From Zhengitettix transpicula (lineage: Eukaryota > Arthropoda > Insecta > Orthoptera > Tetrigidae): a stretch of 64,000 nt of DNA. Below, one piece after another: positions 28,538 through 41,143 of this stretch. The stretch is taken from contig CM073596.1 in the NCBI GenBank assembly GCA_037074705.1, positions 20,170,501-20,234,500 on the forward strand. Direction: 5' to 3'. The position numbers and the translations under genes were made by a program. Every line of letters starts with the position of its first letter. Within the stretch, counting starts at the first letter, position 1. Below the pieces are notes generated by a model, which was not told where the DNA came from, did no database searches, and saw only the letters and a program-made list of their open reading frames with translations.

Positions 28538-31500
28538 CTGTGAATAAGTTAACATCATTAATCAAAGGAAATATAGAAAATTATTAAGATTAGAAAACGT
28601 TGGTTAAGAAAATTATCAACTAGCTGAGTGACTAGCATTGCAAAAATTGAAGATAGATACAGGAAATATTAAAGATTAATTTTGAACTAGCAGAATGCAA
28701 GTATTCACTTTGGAGAAACAAATAAATATATTAGTAAATTTATTTTTAATTTTATTTGTATTGAGAAATTATTTTGTAAGAGTTGAAATTATGTACACAC
28801 ATTTCATACCTGTATATTTTCTGAGATATTACATCATTAAATCGAACAGTCTTTTTATGCTCAATATCTGCTTCATCTTCCTCTGGAATGCAAGAATCTG
28901 ACCCACCAGAGGGTCCCATCGTATCCAAGGAAGAAGACCATGTATAATCATCAGCACTTGACTCAGACAAACTGCGGTAAACTCTGCCCTTATTCTTTAA
29001 AATACCTTTCTTTGTTGGACTAGTGCACTGTAAATATATTTAGAAATTCGAGGTTAGAATGCAAGGATGGAAAAAATGTTATAACATATTTTGCTTATAT
29101 ATAGCATTACAGGACGCATCCAAAATTCTATTACTTTAGTGGATGAATAGTTTCTAAAATAGAAGAGTCTACAATACTGCATTATATTATAGACGTATTC
29201 TTACTGTTGAAGTTGTTGTCACCGAATAACAAATCATTATTTTAGAATTGAAATAATGTGATCAAACGGAACCAATACTGAAGTCATTTTATATTTTATA
29301 ATAATATCTTAACTCTTCAATCAAATATATGAATAGTTGTTTCAACACACAAGAAAACACTTACAACTTCATCTCCACTTGATTCTGACAATGTTCTGCA
29401 TTTCTCCAACATTGGTTGTTTGCCACAAGTGATTGAGGATTCATCGGTTTCTGTATTTTTATCTGAATCACTGAGTGTTAATTCTGCGATGTTTTCCAAA
29501 TTTGAAGTATTTTCATTCTCCTTCCTTTTGGAAGAAATTTCAAACTCAAATTCCTCTTTTGATGCTTTTGTTACCCTTATGTTCACATCTTCACTAATCA
29601 TGTGATCATTTTCAGAGGTTTCCTGTAAAAGTAGATGATTATTACTTTTATTTTTTAATTTCTATTGTGATACACAATGAAGAATACTACTAATATCGTC
29701 ATGTTTCTCGAGGATTGGTTGATACAATAATGCACAATAGGCGTTTATTTAATGCTGATGCACTGCGATATAACTCTCCTCTGCTTCGAGGTACATTATT
29801 ATTATACAGTTGTGAAATATTCTAGTACAAAACATTCTAATAACAGAAAGTAACAAACTTCTAGAACTGAAAGATAAACTAATAAAAAATAGGGCTAGTG
29901 GGACTTGAACCCTAGCCTACATTTGTGCAGTCTGGCTCTGAACCCCTGAGCTAAGTAAGGCTGCTGGCTGTCAGATGTTGCAAGATTCATACAATTTATA
30001 AAAAATGTTGAAATATAATACTTAATAATTGCAGCTAAAATAAAATATAACCAAAGGAAGAGCTTCAGAGTCACGTGGAAATGCTGTTATCAAAATGAAA
30101 TTTAAACTTTGAACTTCATTTTAATTTATTTCAAATATACTACATAAAGTACTTTTACTTGTCCATATTTATAATTTTTTGTTTGTTTCGTGTTGCCACT
30201 TTAAATTAATTTGGGACATTTAATTACAAGTGATGGCCTAAGTCTGCTGTCTTCATTGCATTTAGTACACAAATCACCTAAAGGACGCTCCACAGAGCAA
30301 ATATCTATTCCCCAATTTTATTTTTGGTGGAAAAGGTACCAAATAGTATACAGTTCAGAACACTTATAACTTTGTGTCTTTAAATACAATTAATCAGACA
30401 ATCGGTACATTTAATTGAAGTATCAAACTTGTACAGGTGTCTCAGAATTATTAACATTTCTGATTGTATGTAACTACACTGTGACTAAAATTCATACTGT
30501 ATGTTTTTATGCATGTATGCATTAAACAACTTGTTCTGTACTGTGCCTTGAATAAATTACAAAATTTTCTCTACTCATACACAGAAATGATCTGTTACTA
30601 CTGATCTCGAAACTATCCTATTTCTTCAGAAAGTTTATCACATTATTTAAATGTCTATAATTGGGATGCCAATGGCTAAAAAGTAGCAAAAGATTCTGAT
30701 TGTATTTTGATTGAGTAATCAAAATAGAACTTCAAAACTGTGCAGTTCCAAATGACCTTAATATTGTCTCCAAATTATGAAAATTGGTGTGGTTTATGCC
30801 TGTTTAGTTTCAGAAAATAGTTATTATATCAGATTGGAAATAACATTTGTATTATAAATTTTTACAATATTAGAAAACTTGTCACACATATTAGTTTAAC
30901 TTTGGGAATATTTTTTACAACATTGTCATTGGTTTTGTCTCAAACTAATTCTAATAAACAAATTAATAGTTATTATCTACCAATACAAAGTATATTTTGA
31001 ATATTTTCTCTCTCTCTCTCTCTCTTATGTAAGCCATTTGAAATTTTGTTATATTCAAAGAAAAGTGATTCTCGAAAGTGTCAATGAAAGGTCAAATTAG
31101 AAAGCCACAAATCAGCAAGAATACCACCACATTACTAAGGACTGTGTAGGTATATCAAAAACAATGAAAATTTCTGTATTGATACACTTATTATAAAATA
31201 GATAATAAATTATATAATTTCTTTTAAGAATGATGAATTTCAAAAGTTTGTAATCTATGTATTTCATAATCATTACAGCCAAATAAATTGATACAATGAG
31301 TAAGCATGATTATACTAGTTTACTGTGCTATTCACAACACATTTTGAGAAAATTCATACAGTAATTAAGTTCAATTACAGTAGCAAACATAGAATACTTG
31401 AAACAACCAGTAATAAAGCATTTAAACTACAAAGGTAAAACATGTAAAATTATTGTCCTAATATTTGATACATAGAAAAAATTAAAGTACAACAATTACT

Positions 31501-33268
31501 GACAGTTATAAAGGGCATTGTACTATTTAAAGAATTATAAATAAATCAGACATTTATAAAAATGAATAAAACCAACCTTGAGATGGTCTGCTTTCTTCCC
31601 TAAGACAGCTGGCTCAAGGAGATCATGCTTTATTGTCGAGGTTTCGTCAAGTCCAGCATAATATTCAGTCAGAGCAGTATCACAGGCTTTTAACTGTATT
31701 TGTACTATAACATTATTGTCCCAGGTTTCAATGTTCAAGCATTCTTGGTCTAATATATGTTCAGGTGGGAATTTAACACAAAAAGCATGGTGAACAGGGA
31801 AAAATCCTGAGCCCATAGAGGTGAACTGAACTTGAATACCCTGGACATTATCACCAAGAAAGCAATGTTTTACAGATGTGGGATCAACATTTTTAACATG
31901 CAAGGTAAATGCAAACACTTCATCAAAAACATTGCATGTGAACATAGGAAGGGTATAATGTTTATCAGGATCTAAAAACATATCTACGCTGTTAGTCCTA
32001 ATAACATCACCACCATTTAAATCATGTAAAACCTCAGTTCTTACAACTTCACAAGCATCACTTTTAATAGAAATTGGTGGTTCTGAAACACAATTTTCAC
32101 CACTATCCTCATCACTACTGTTAGATTCAGGAGTCCTTTGTCCTTGATCACTCTCAACCCCACTGTCATAACGACTTGCATCTACTAGGTTAATTTTATG
32201 TAAAACCACAGGCAAAGTAACAAACAATTTCCTGAGTTTGGCATCAAATTTGGCGCTACCCATATTTTCATCTACGTGATACGGGAGCTCAATATCCAGC
32301 TTGTATCGTGCTTGTTTCTCACTTTTAAGTGCAATGGATTTTTCTGTTACATCTAAAGCCACATTATTTGAAGATTTGAGCAAGGGTAACTCAATTTCAA
32401 CTACTAGTTCTTTTGGAATGGCTGCATTAATTTTTGCTGTTTTATCATTAACATAATCTTGCATATCAACAGAACTTCTGTGCTTTATGGTATATTTAGG
32501 TGTAGTGTATGGTGTGTCAACATTAGGATCCACTTTAGGCTTTGAGAAATTATTTCTGTTGTTGTTACAAGTGTTGATGTTATCTTCCAATTTTGGTTCA
32601 TTATAGAATGGATAATTCAATTTCTGCATTTCCTCAACAATTTTTTCATCAACCTTATGATCATTCTTTTTTCTAAATACAGAATTTGAAACGCCACCCT
32701 TGTACTTCAGTTTTGGAAATTTTAAGTTTTTTCTGTCCAATTTTACATTGTATGTATTTTCTATTGCATCTAAAGCTGTGTTATCGAGCATATTTTTAAA
32801 CGGTTTATTATTCTCGGATAAACGAAGTGTGTCAGGATGGAAAACAACATCGTAAATAACACATCTTTTACCAGACTTATCTAAATCATCTCTAGGTTGA
32901 ATAGGAGTGTACGGAAGAGACCAATTTAAACCTCGCGAACCTGCTTTCGTTGTAGGAACTGATGTGGGTTTCCCTATTTTATCACTTTTACATACGTTTA
33001 TAAATGTTTTCTTCTGACCGTCAACACTAGTCTTGATAACATATCCAGGCTCAGGATTTACAAATGTGACATCGTAACCTCTCTCCTTCTCCAATAATGT
33101 GATTTCCTCTTGGTACTTCTTCCTATTTTCCGGGTCACTTACTTCCTCGACATAATCGACTAGCAATTTTCGAAATTCCTCTTTCTTTAACGCCTCTTTT
33201 ATATTATTAACCTCCTCTCTCGTAAAATCAAAATCGTCCCACTGAGAACCGCCGACACTTGCAGCCAT
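28261..33268 (-). CDS. DNAAF2: Kintoun / DNAAF2, dynein axonemal assembly factor (4 exons, 814 aa)
   Basis: Exons 33268-31577, 29622-29365, 29027-28810 and 28537-28261 join in phase with GT-AG ends and give 814 aa; fly and human orthologues are about 830-840. Kintoun is a cytoplasmic co-chaperone with HSP70/HSP90 that preassembles axonemal dynein arms for motile cilia and sperm flagella. A PIH1 domain covers about residues 30-190 (GYVIKTSVDGQKKTFINVC, NWSLPYTPIQPRDDLDK). A CS-like domain covers about 284-355 (KELVVEIELPLLKSS, YKLDIELPYHVD). The C-terminal conserved motif KKTVRFNDVISQKIYR continues across the last intron into NNSSILGQRKKNQKR, then a Lys/Glu/Asp-rich tail. No break is seen, so the gene looks intact. 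Confidence 0.96.
28810..29027 (-). CDS. DNAAF2: Kintoun exon 3
   Basis: Acceptor ATTTACAG before TGCACT, donor ATACAG|GTATGA; 218 bp, leaves phase 2. Begins CTSPTKKGILKNKGRVYRS and ends with the first half of the VRFNDV motif. Confidence 0.92.
29365..29622 (-). CDS. DNAAF2: Kintoun exon 2
   Basis: Acceptor TTTTACAG before GAAACC, donor GAAGTT|GTAAGT; 86 codons, phase 0 at both ends. Acidic Ser/Glu-rich linker, poorly conserved in the family. Confidence 0.88.
29887..29965 (-). repeat. tRNA-like sequence / SINE head
   Basis: On the reverse strand: an A-box-like TTAGCTCAGGGGTT and, about 35 bases on, a B-box GGGTTCAAGTCCC. The T-stem forms only three pairs and the acceptor ends do not match, so it is a pseudo-tRNA or tRNA-derived SINE head rather than a tRNA gene. 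It lies in kintoun intron 1, sense to the gene. Confidence 0.6.
29966..31576. other. kintoun intron 1, remainder
   Basis: A+T-rich intron with a short CT run at 31010-31024. No gene or clear repeat. Confidence 0.55.
31577..33268 (-). CDS. DNAAF2: Kintoun exon 1 (PIH1 and CS-like domains)
   Basis: ATG at 33266-33268 (MAASVGGSQWDDFDF); 564 codons ending DHLK at the donor CAAG|GTTGGT, phase 0. The acidic patch around residues 365-395 (SSDEDSGEN) is disordered. Confidence 0.95.
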
Positions 33269-35100
33269 GTTCCACTAACTGCGTTTTAAATTTGCACTTG
33301 TTTATGTTGTCTTGTGGCACTACTAGAATGTTCCAAGATTACGGCGCCACGTAAATCGTGTAAACATTAATATAGCACGAACAATAAAATACCCATTCAC
33401 ACCACAAAACAACAATGTGAGATTAATTTTCAGTACTGGTAGTCTTAAACGTTTTTCTTATTTTACTGATAACGAAATTCGACGCAATTTGTTGTCAACA
33501 TTCAGCTGACACCGGCGACGCCATAATGAATAATTAGGCAGTTCAAGTAAGCAACTTTCTTTCGTAAGTATGAAAACTTTCTCTATCCGTTGAATCGAAA
33601 ACATAATAATAAACCAAATATTTACACTTTCGCATTTTTATTTTGTATTGCCTGTGATTTTCCAAATAATACCTTGTATAGTGGTTAGTGTTATTATTTT
33701 GTCGCCAGTTAAATGAAACACTGACGTGGTCGTCTCGGAATGTAGCACAACATCGTAGGTCAGTGAACGCTCAGAAGAAAAACATACATGCGTTGATACA
33801 AAGGTTTATATGTTCTAAATTAAGTGGACATTCCATCATTGTTAAAAAGCGTTCAGGCAATAAAAACAAAAAGTAGCCATGTTAACTAAAAGTAAAGGAT
33901 TCTACAGGACATATTAGCAAAACAAAATTATGAATTAGCATAATTTTTGTAACTACTCCACCAAAATTTAATTTTTCTCTGTCAGCTGTCAAAAAACCAA
34001 TGAAGATATTAATAAACAAATGGAATATTTAATTCTTTGGAAATTTATTTGAATGACTATCATCCTTACAAGGTTTTTATGGACTTAATTTAGGATAAAA
34101 TAATTTTATTAAGTACATGTGAAATTACTAAGTGAACAAGAACACGTTATTCTTAAAAAAAAATTATGTTCGCTGTTCGGGAGGTATAAATTATAAATAC
34201 TTATTAAACGTGACACTGTTACTGTTTCATCGTTGCATTTAAGTAAGTGTGAAAAGCTAGTACACGGGGTTATATTTTTCTGGAAAAGGGAATGACGTCG
34301 AGTTACTATTTTAATCCAATACTCTTTCTTGTATTGATTGCACGTAACCATGGGAAACGCGCGTTGGAGATAACAGGTATGCAACTAAATGGCCTTCATA
34401 GTAACAAATTTAATTTAACGAATTCTAGGGACACAATAAACAAATAGTTCAGATACAAATAATATTTTGTTTCGTGATGCAAAAAAAATATATTCCATAT
34501 ACATCCCGGAAATAAAGATTGAATGGAATCGATATACAGACTCTGACCAAAGGAAATAAAATACCCTGAAAGCTTTGAAATGTGATGTGAGAATTTGTAA
34601 AATAAAAAGTAGATGAACCATGATGTTTTTAGGAGGAAAGCGAACTGGATCGGACCCATATTGATACGATGGAAGTTCTTGCTACTTGATGTTAATCAAT
34701 GGCAAATAAATGTGAACACCTGTATAGGACGTGGAACAAGCTCAAAATATAGACAATTTTAAAGAAAGACGAAAAATATTAAATTTACCTTAAAGTAGAA
34801 CATTATAAAATAAACAGTTTTGCATCCTGATTTCAGGCTGATCAGTTCTCAAAAACAACGTAGACATGTAGGAGAGTTTGTGTGTGTGTGTGCAAAGAAT
34901 ACGGTATTTTTAAAACCAAGCAGTGGACGATAAAAGGTTACTTTCAATGAACTTGTAATCCAAATAATAGATGAGTTGGTGGGAAATATAGGATTATTGA
35001 ACTAAAACTATGTTTAGTTGCAGCGAAGGATAAAAAATAATAGAAAATATAAATAAGTAAACAAACGGCCTTGAGTCAGAAAACTGCTTATTAATTATAC
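33269..35100. other. kintoun 5' flank and intergenic
   Basis: 33269-33530 must hold the kintoun 5' UTR and promoter and is mildly CpG-enriched (ACGGCGCCACGTAAATCG, ACACCGGCGACGCC). I could not find a convincing RFX X-box, which would be expected for a ciliary gene. The rest is A+T-rich without coding potential. Confidence 0.45.
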
Positions 35101-35101
35101 A

Positions 35102-35243
35102 GACGTTTCGTCCTTTTTTAGGTCCTCTTCAGGTTTAATAAATATAAATCATGTAAAAAAAATTAGGCTAATTTTGGATCAAATCCTCGTCTCTAAATTT
35201 TTTATTAAACCTGAAGAGGTCCTAAAAAAGGATGACACGTCGG
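35102..35243. repeat. head-to-head pair of hammerhead-like Penelope motifs (inverted repeat)
   Basis: Reverse-strand motif 35132-35102 (CTGAAGA, then GGACC, a TAAAAAA loop, GGAC, GAAAC, GTC) faces a plus-strand motif 35211-35243 (CTGAAGA, GGTCC, same loop, GGAT, then GACAC instead of GAAAC). The outer sequences are also partly inverted copies, with TTATTAAACCTGAAGAGG on each arm. It looks like two Penelope-like ends in inverted orientation. Confidence 0.6.
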
Positions 35244-36743
35244 TAGATTTTATTTATTTATCAATAAACAATTTTCTGCTTATTTTTTTTATATTATTCA
35301 AAGTATAAGTAATGTGAAATGCCGAATATGGGAGGAATTTTGAGAATAATGTTCATGGAAATGCTTTGTTACACAACGTGACATTCTATATTAACTTAAA
35401 TCCTAGTCTACAGATCCACGATCTCATCGTTGTTGACTATACGAACACAATTCACAGTAATTGGAATGATGGTGCAATCGTAAGAGGAGATAATATGAAC
35501 GATAAAAGTATTGTTTTTGGATTAAGTGCGAAGGGCAAGATAAATATGCACAATTTTTACGTTCTTAGCATTCACAATGCCTCGTTATCTCAGTCGTATT
35601 AAAAGCAACCGACAGAGAATATACGAAACCCGAGTATGTTTTCCGTCGTGCGAAGGCCACTACTGTGTAAAACATCGCTAATTTTGATTCGTTTCCTAAT
35701 CCAACGGTATTTTGCTGAAGCATTGAAGTCGTATAGTCTGACTTGACAAAGCGTGACGTAACGTCAAACATTCCTTGCAATAAGGTCAGACAAGTGTTTG
35801 TGAATCTAAACCATTGCAATTGAGAACGAAGCAAGTTACTACCTTCCAGATGAGCATTTTGTATTACACCTTGTGTATAAACAAACCCGATCCACAAGAA
35901 GTGTTGAGTTTAAAGTTTCCATTAAAAATCGCAGGCTTCTACGCACTAAACAGTTTGCTTATTTTCATTCTGTTTTGCTATATGGAATCGTATTCAGGAG
36001 GAATTCAACAAAAAAACAAGGTTTTTCTGCTGAAAAATATTTTTCAAGATCTCTTCCGTGTTAGGAATATCTTCCAAAAATTGGATATTTTTACTTTGTC
36101 CTGCCAATACATTTACTTATTAATGTTATTTGCGTTTACAAATAGGTATTTACTTATTAAAAATTCTGATATTCATATTTCAGATATTTGTATCTTTAAT
36201 TAACTGCTAGAAGGGAGTAAAAAGTTTTAGTTAATCTGAGATATGGATTGAAGTTATAATGTAAATATTTAGCACGTGTTGTTGCACAAGGGACTGGCTG
36301 TAAATATCCATTTTATTAGTTCCAAATCAAATTATTGTAGATAGTTAACATGCACTATTAATAACATAATTATGTACAATGCAGCACTTGTATGAAATTA
36401 TGTGCCTGAGGTTTGGAAGGGATTAATAGAAATTATTTACACTTTAAACTGAAAAGGTACACCCTTGCCTATTTAACGTCCTTGAAACTCTATACAGGAC
36501 CTACGGAGTTTGACATTTTTATCACGAAAGAATGCAGTTAAGAGTAAAATCGTGTCAGATTTCAAAGATTACTTACAATGTGAAAGTCCCTTTGTATGTA
36601 AAACCATGTCAAATTCGATGCATGTTTTGTAAGAGCGAATAAAGATTTCTTACCAATTTTAGACACAGATGAAGTTATGTACATTGAACTTGAATTTAAG
36701 AACAATTATGTCTAAAATCGGACCATCGTGCTTATGTAATTCA
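35244..36743. other. intergenic, unassigned
   Basis: No recognised gene. ORFs at 35366-36203 are A+T-driven with no family match. Confidence 0.4.
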
Positions 36744-36780
36744 ACGTTTCGAATTTTAAGAAAACTTTGACCGTCTTCAG
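36744..36780 (-). other. hammerhead-like Penelope motif
   Basis: Reverse strand: CTGAAGACGGTCAAAG, then an A+T loop, then CGAAACGTTG. Core order CUGANGA...GAAAC is intact; stem II has GGUC without a clear partner. Confidence 0.4.
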
Positions 36781-37115
36781 AGGACATTTAAAAAATAGTG
36801 TAATAACGAAAAAAAACCCGCCTGGTTTGAATGAAGGAGAAGAAAACGAAGAAGATTAGTAAGCCATTTTACGAAGTTTAAAATAATTAATAATACTTAT
36901 TCCGTTTTCATATTATTTCAGTGTTGTGTTTTATGATTATACACATTGTTTTCATGAAAGTAGGTACTGACCTACATTTCTAACGAACCTAATAATTTTT
37001 TTCAATCAAACCCAATACCTAAATATCAGTAATATTGGGGCAGAGAGTAACTAAACCTGTTTTATAATGATTTAATTATAAAGAAAATATTAATTATAAT
37101 ATTATTTAATTGATA

Positions 37116-37160
37116 GAGTACAACACCAGTTAACCGATCTCACGTCACCGAAACCTTAAG
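37116..37160. repeat. solo Tigger/pogo-like terminal repeat
   Basis: GTACAACACCAGTTAACCGA resembles the end of the MITE at 37406 (ACAACCCCAGTTAACCGA). No partner end is visible, so this is a relic. Confidence 0.55.
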
Positions 37161-37405
37161 TATGTCCATAAATTTTTGTAAATATACTTTTAAAAAATCA
37201 TTCTGAATTATTGTTTAAAAATGCGTGTGCGCAATGAATGTCTTTGCCCCACTACGCTCTTGTCAATTCTGTGACTGCATTAACGAAATCGCTGGCGGTA
37301 TTGTCTAATATAAAAACAGTTGCCTATCAGATGGCGGAATTAGAACAAGATGTCCATTTGGATAGATTGTGCTTCATAAAAATGAAAAATCATTGAGAAG
37401 AAATA

Positions 37406-37936
37406 CAGCACAACCCCAGTTAACCGAACTGAAGGAGGTGAAGCCGTTTCGGATAACAATTTCTTCGGTTAAGCCATGAACATCTACTGCTTCAGTCTTC
37501 TGTAGCGTTATTACAGTACGTATTTTTGAAAGGATTAAAGGTCAATCCAATTCAAAAATGTCTTTGTTGGCTACACTTATGTTATTTATTAATGTTAAAA
37601 TTACATTTTTAGCATTTGAATTACTCATTCTACGTCTGCAGATAATTTGTTAGTTGCCTAATGCCAGTTTTTAAACCTACATAGAGCTTTCACAAAAATC
37701 ATTTCCTTCCGCACGTAACAACTCTGCAAACACTGTAGCTTATTCTTGCAGACTCGGGCCAGTCAAATGCATGTCTTTCTATCGTTGTTGGGCGAACCAA
37801 AGCTTCGCCTATTTTTAAAAGTCCAATGTTTTCACCCTCGAATTATTTCCGTGCAGTAAAGTATTGTGATTTTTGGAGGCGTTTCGGATAACCCCGGTTT
37901 CGGTTGACCAGAGTTTGGTTAACTACGGTTGTACTG
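37406..37936. mobile_element. Tigger/pogo-like MITE
   Basis: 531 bp bounded by inverted ends: the left starts CAGCACAACCCCAGTTAACC, and the right, on the reverse strand, starts CAGTACAACCGTAGTTAACC. TA lies on both sides (37404-37405 and 37937-37938), the pogo-superfamily target duplication. Both ends continue with a GTTTCGGATAAC segment. No intact transposase is present; 37690-37870 may be eroded coding sequence. It is non-autonomous. Confidence 0.86.
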
Positions 37937-37938
37937 TA

Positions 37939-38699
37939 GTTCCAACTAGATGAAACATCTAAGACGAAAGCAGTAAATTTGGATATTGTACTATTAAATA
38001 TTCAAATCTCCCGGGGTTAGGCTGAATCAAGTAGGTGGACGCATGTGTTTCATCTCTGAAGACGAGCAGTGTTTTGTTATACTATTCGTAAGGTGCGCTT
38101 CGGCCTCAACCCTTCTTTTCTTTTTAGGTTTATTACGTCTGACCTTTTATATCTTGTTTTACTTCCAGTTCGATTTTTTTTGTACAATTATACACCTTAA
38201 AATCGTATGAAAACTCCTGTTTTTTTTAATATTAAAAGGAAATATAATTAATTAATAAACAAAAATTTTGGACTTGCATTATTGGCGGCGTAAACATACG
38301 AGTTGTGTACAATAATATGGGGCTATAATGCCTGCTTGTTGAAGTATTGTCGAAAAACATTTTGCTAGACGCGCAGAGCGGCAGCGTGTGGACAGGAGGC
38401 AGAGGAATAACAGTTCGGACAAAATTTCAGAAAGTGTGTTTGGGAGGCGAGGCTGTATGTAGTCTTAACAGCTCTAATATTCAGAACGCTCCATAGTTTC
38501 CAGTTTTGATCAAACAACTGCGACGATACTACGCCGACTGTTATTTTCCCTGATGCAGAATATTTTCGCTAGCCTACGTTCACGAGTTATTCATTTCTTC
38601 AATTATTGGGAGTCAAGTTATTGTATCCTGTAAATAACCAAACTTTGATAACGGTAACAAGTTATTGATAGAGAGAACAGCGAAACAAGTGTTGTAAGT
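37939..38699. other. intergenic, unassigned
   Basis: No gene recognised. 38340-38470 is G+C-richer and may be the outer part of the LTR relic that follows. Confidence 0.35.
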
Positions 38700-39310
38700 A
38701 AACTCAGCAAGTAGAAAGTGTTGCCTTGTAAATATTGTGTATTATGGCCTGTTTATAAAGTGTTAATAATAATAATAATCGTGTGTGTGTGCGTACGAGC
38801 CCATTTCTTGGTACAACAAAACTTTAAGGTAAACTGAACAACTTATTATCTGTAAACCCCACAGTAAATGATATTTTATCGTCAGATTTTATATTTTAAA
38901 GTTTTACTGATTATTAAATTAATACTTAAGTCGCTTTGTAAATTTAATTGTTTGACCTAAATATTCTTTATTGAATGCCCGATGGTCGGCCCTGAGATCT
39001 AGCCGTGGTATATTGTCAAGTTTTAATATGTAATATAATTTCAATAATTAGATTTAATAAATTAAGTTACTTGTTTACTTTAAATTTTGGTCTTTTAATT
39101 AAAACATCCGATCACTTAATTTTAATTCGCTTATCATTTATCTTTAAATACTACAAAGTGTTGCTACAGCATGTGGCACGTTTAAATGATTTTATTTGAA
39201 ATACTACAAATTGACGCCTCAATGTGTGGCACGTTTTAAACTTGTTCTAATTTAAATCATTTTATAAAGGAATTCACTACGAATTGGCACCTCAACGTGG
39301 GGCTTTAACT
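38700..39310 (+). repeat. LTR-retrotransposon relic with tandem PBS-like motifs
   Basis: LTR-like A+T-rich sequence followed by three spaced PBS-like motifs: 39161-39180 (TTGCTACAGCATGTGGCACG), 39211-39233 and 39284-39303 (TTGGCACCTCAACGTGGGGC), each preceded by CTACAAA or CTACGAA. This suggests duplicated LTR/PBS junctions. No gag or pol reading frame survives. Confidence 0.45.
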
Positions 39311-39349
39311 GCCATTTTAATTGAAATCCTACAATATATTGTAATAATT

Positions 39350-40260
39350 AAATATAATAATAATGAATGTGGCTTAAATGAAATACACTAATAACTTTAA
39401 AGAACAAACAAAATTTATTGTGCCAAATTTAAAAAAAACAAGTATATAATACACAAAATATTTGGGATCTCAGGGTCTTGATCTGTGTTTGATAAATGGC
39501 AGAATTTAAATAATCAAAATTACATTTACTTTTTATGGAAATCAAAGCGTCTGAACATAGACGAAATTTGTTGCGGAAGAAATAATACTAAAGATTGAAT
39601 TTAACAATTTCAATTTTATCAAGAGTTAACGATCTCATTTTATCGATAATTAAATAATTAAAATTAAAGAACGATCTGACTTTTATCTTTTAAACACGGT
39701 TTACAAATTATTTTAAAGTTTTCTCTACTTACGGCCGCCCAGGTCTCATTTTTAGTTTTTCGTGCACAATTTTGGGGACATCACTGATTCTAAGTTCTCA
39801 CAGACTCTAATTGGCGTTGTTTGTTAGTTGGTTTAACACAAATTGGTTGGTTCTCGATGCTTTACTGCAACCTGGATTTGTAGATCTCGTGGCTTTAGTT
39901 GACAATGGACTTCATTGGTTTGTCTGAATATTGCTTTACTTTTTAATAACTGAAAGCATGTTTGTGACTGGGCCACAATCTTTCGTTCTGACTGCCGACT
40001 GTAAAACTTTCAATGAGTTCTTTTCGTCCGTTCTATTCGCTGTCTGCTGACCGACTGTACTGTTCAAATTTTTATGCCTTGGAATTCTGGTCTTTTCTCC
40101 TCGCTGCTTACTGCCCGACTGTACTCTTCGTCTCGTAGATTTTGAGCGCGTAAACTCTCTCAACAATGTTTTCTTTGCCTTGCCGGATTGTTGCGGCGTC
40201 CGCTCTATATCCACTAATAATGAGTCCTCTACAATCCAAATTTCCAATTAGAACAATGTC
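39350..40260 (-). repeat. LTR relic, inverted
   Basis: 39470-39570 on the reverse strand shares TTTCGTCTATGT, AGACG, TTCTGCC, TTATCAAAC and AAGACCCTGAGA, in that order, with 56450-56570. They are therefore copies of one LTR family in opposite orientation. The reverse-strand ORF 40247-39936 is Lys/Arg/Gln-rich with repeated CAGTCGG words; I regard it as LTR sequence, not a gene. Confidence 0.55.
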
Positions 40261-40276
40261 TTAATTACCAATTACT

Positions 40277-40279
<3 letters not shown>

Positions 40280-40318
<39 letters not shown>
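40280..40318. repeat. (TA)n microsatellite
   Basis: About 19 TA units without interruption. Confidence 0.98.
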
Positions 40319-40321
<3 letters not shown>

Positions 40322-41143
40322 TGGTTGCCAGGTCAATTTGTCGTTTTCTTTTTAGCCTTCTGCGGGTTTTAGGTGGAAAAGGATGGGATTCTGTATTTGA
40401 GATAATAAGAGGTGGAAATTTCTATTACGTTGGATTAGGGCGGTTTGAATTATGTTTTTTTTGGGGGGGTTGAGGGAATAATTAGGTCATTGTAGATTAT
40501 AGAGTTAGTAACGTACCAAGGACAGTTACTTGTAAAACGGAGTATTTTATTTTGGGATATTTTAATTTTATTTATGTGGGTGGCAGCGGCTGAACCCCAT
40601 ACGTGGAGGAATATTTTTTTTCACCATAAAGCAGTAAATTATCATTAAGAGGTAAAATATTAATGATGGCGCTCCACGTCTTGTTTTAAAAAATATTCTT
40701 CATCAATAAATTATTTTGCGTTCCCTCACATATCATTCGCTTTATGAATCTGAATTATTCAACACGTCTCTCTTACTGTAGACTGACTTAGGGGGAATAT
40801 TATTTATTACCGTTTAGCTACGAACCCACTATTAAAAATCCGCCGCCATTTGTAAATACGGAACGGATATTGAAATTCCGCCGAGGGTAATTTAATAAAC
40901 CGTAGGATTATAGAATCGGAAACGTATTTCAGTCATAAAACCAGAGGGGATATGTGAGGGATGTGTAAAGGAGTTTCTTTGTTGTGAGGGATAAAGGAGA
41001 GTTCGGGTTCAGTAATGGTTTTAATTAATGGGATCTGTGGTGTATTATTTTTTTTTTAAGGTGGGAAGTGTAAAACTCTGGTTAACAGCATGTATGCAAC
41101 GTGTAGTCGCGTCCCCTCCCCTCTCCGCCCAGTTGTGTTGGTG
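40319..41143. other. upstream region of the sulfotransferase gene
   Basis: A+T-rich until about 41090, then sharply G+C- and CpG-rich into the first exon (GTCGCGTCCCCTCCCCTCTC). The switch marks the likely core promoter and 5' UTR; no TATA box is clear. G-run GGGGGGG at 40464-40470. Confidence 0.4.

Noticed and set aside
29887..29965. Functional tRNA gene
   Set aside because: A- and B-box words are good, but the T-stem and acceptor stem do not pair.
33269..33530. RFX X-box upstream of kintoun
   Set aside because: Only GTTGTCAAC-like half-sites were found; no spaced pair matching the consensus.
35366..36203. ORFs of 78 and 129 codons
   Set aside because: A+T-biased, hydrophobic by composition, no motif or start evidence.
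39936..40247. Reverse-strand 103-codon basic ORF as a gene
   Set aside because: Lies within the LTR relic and is made of CAGTCGG-type repeats.
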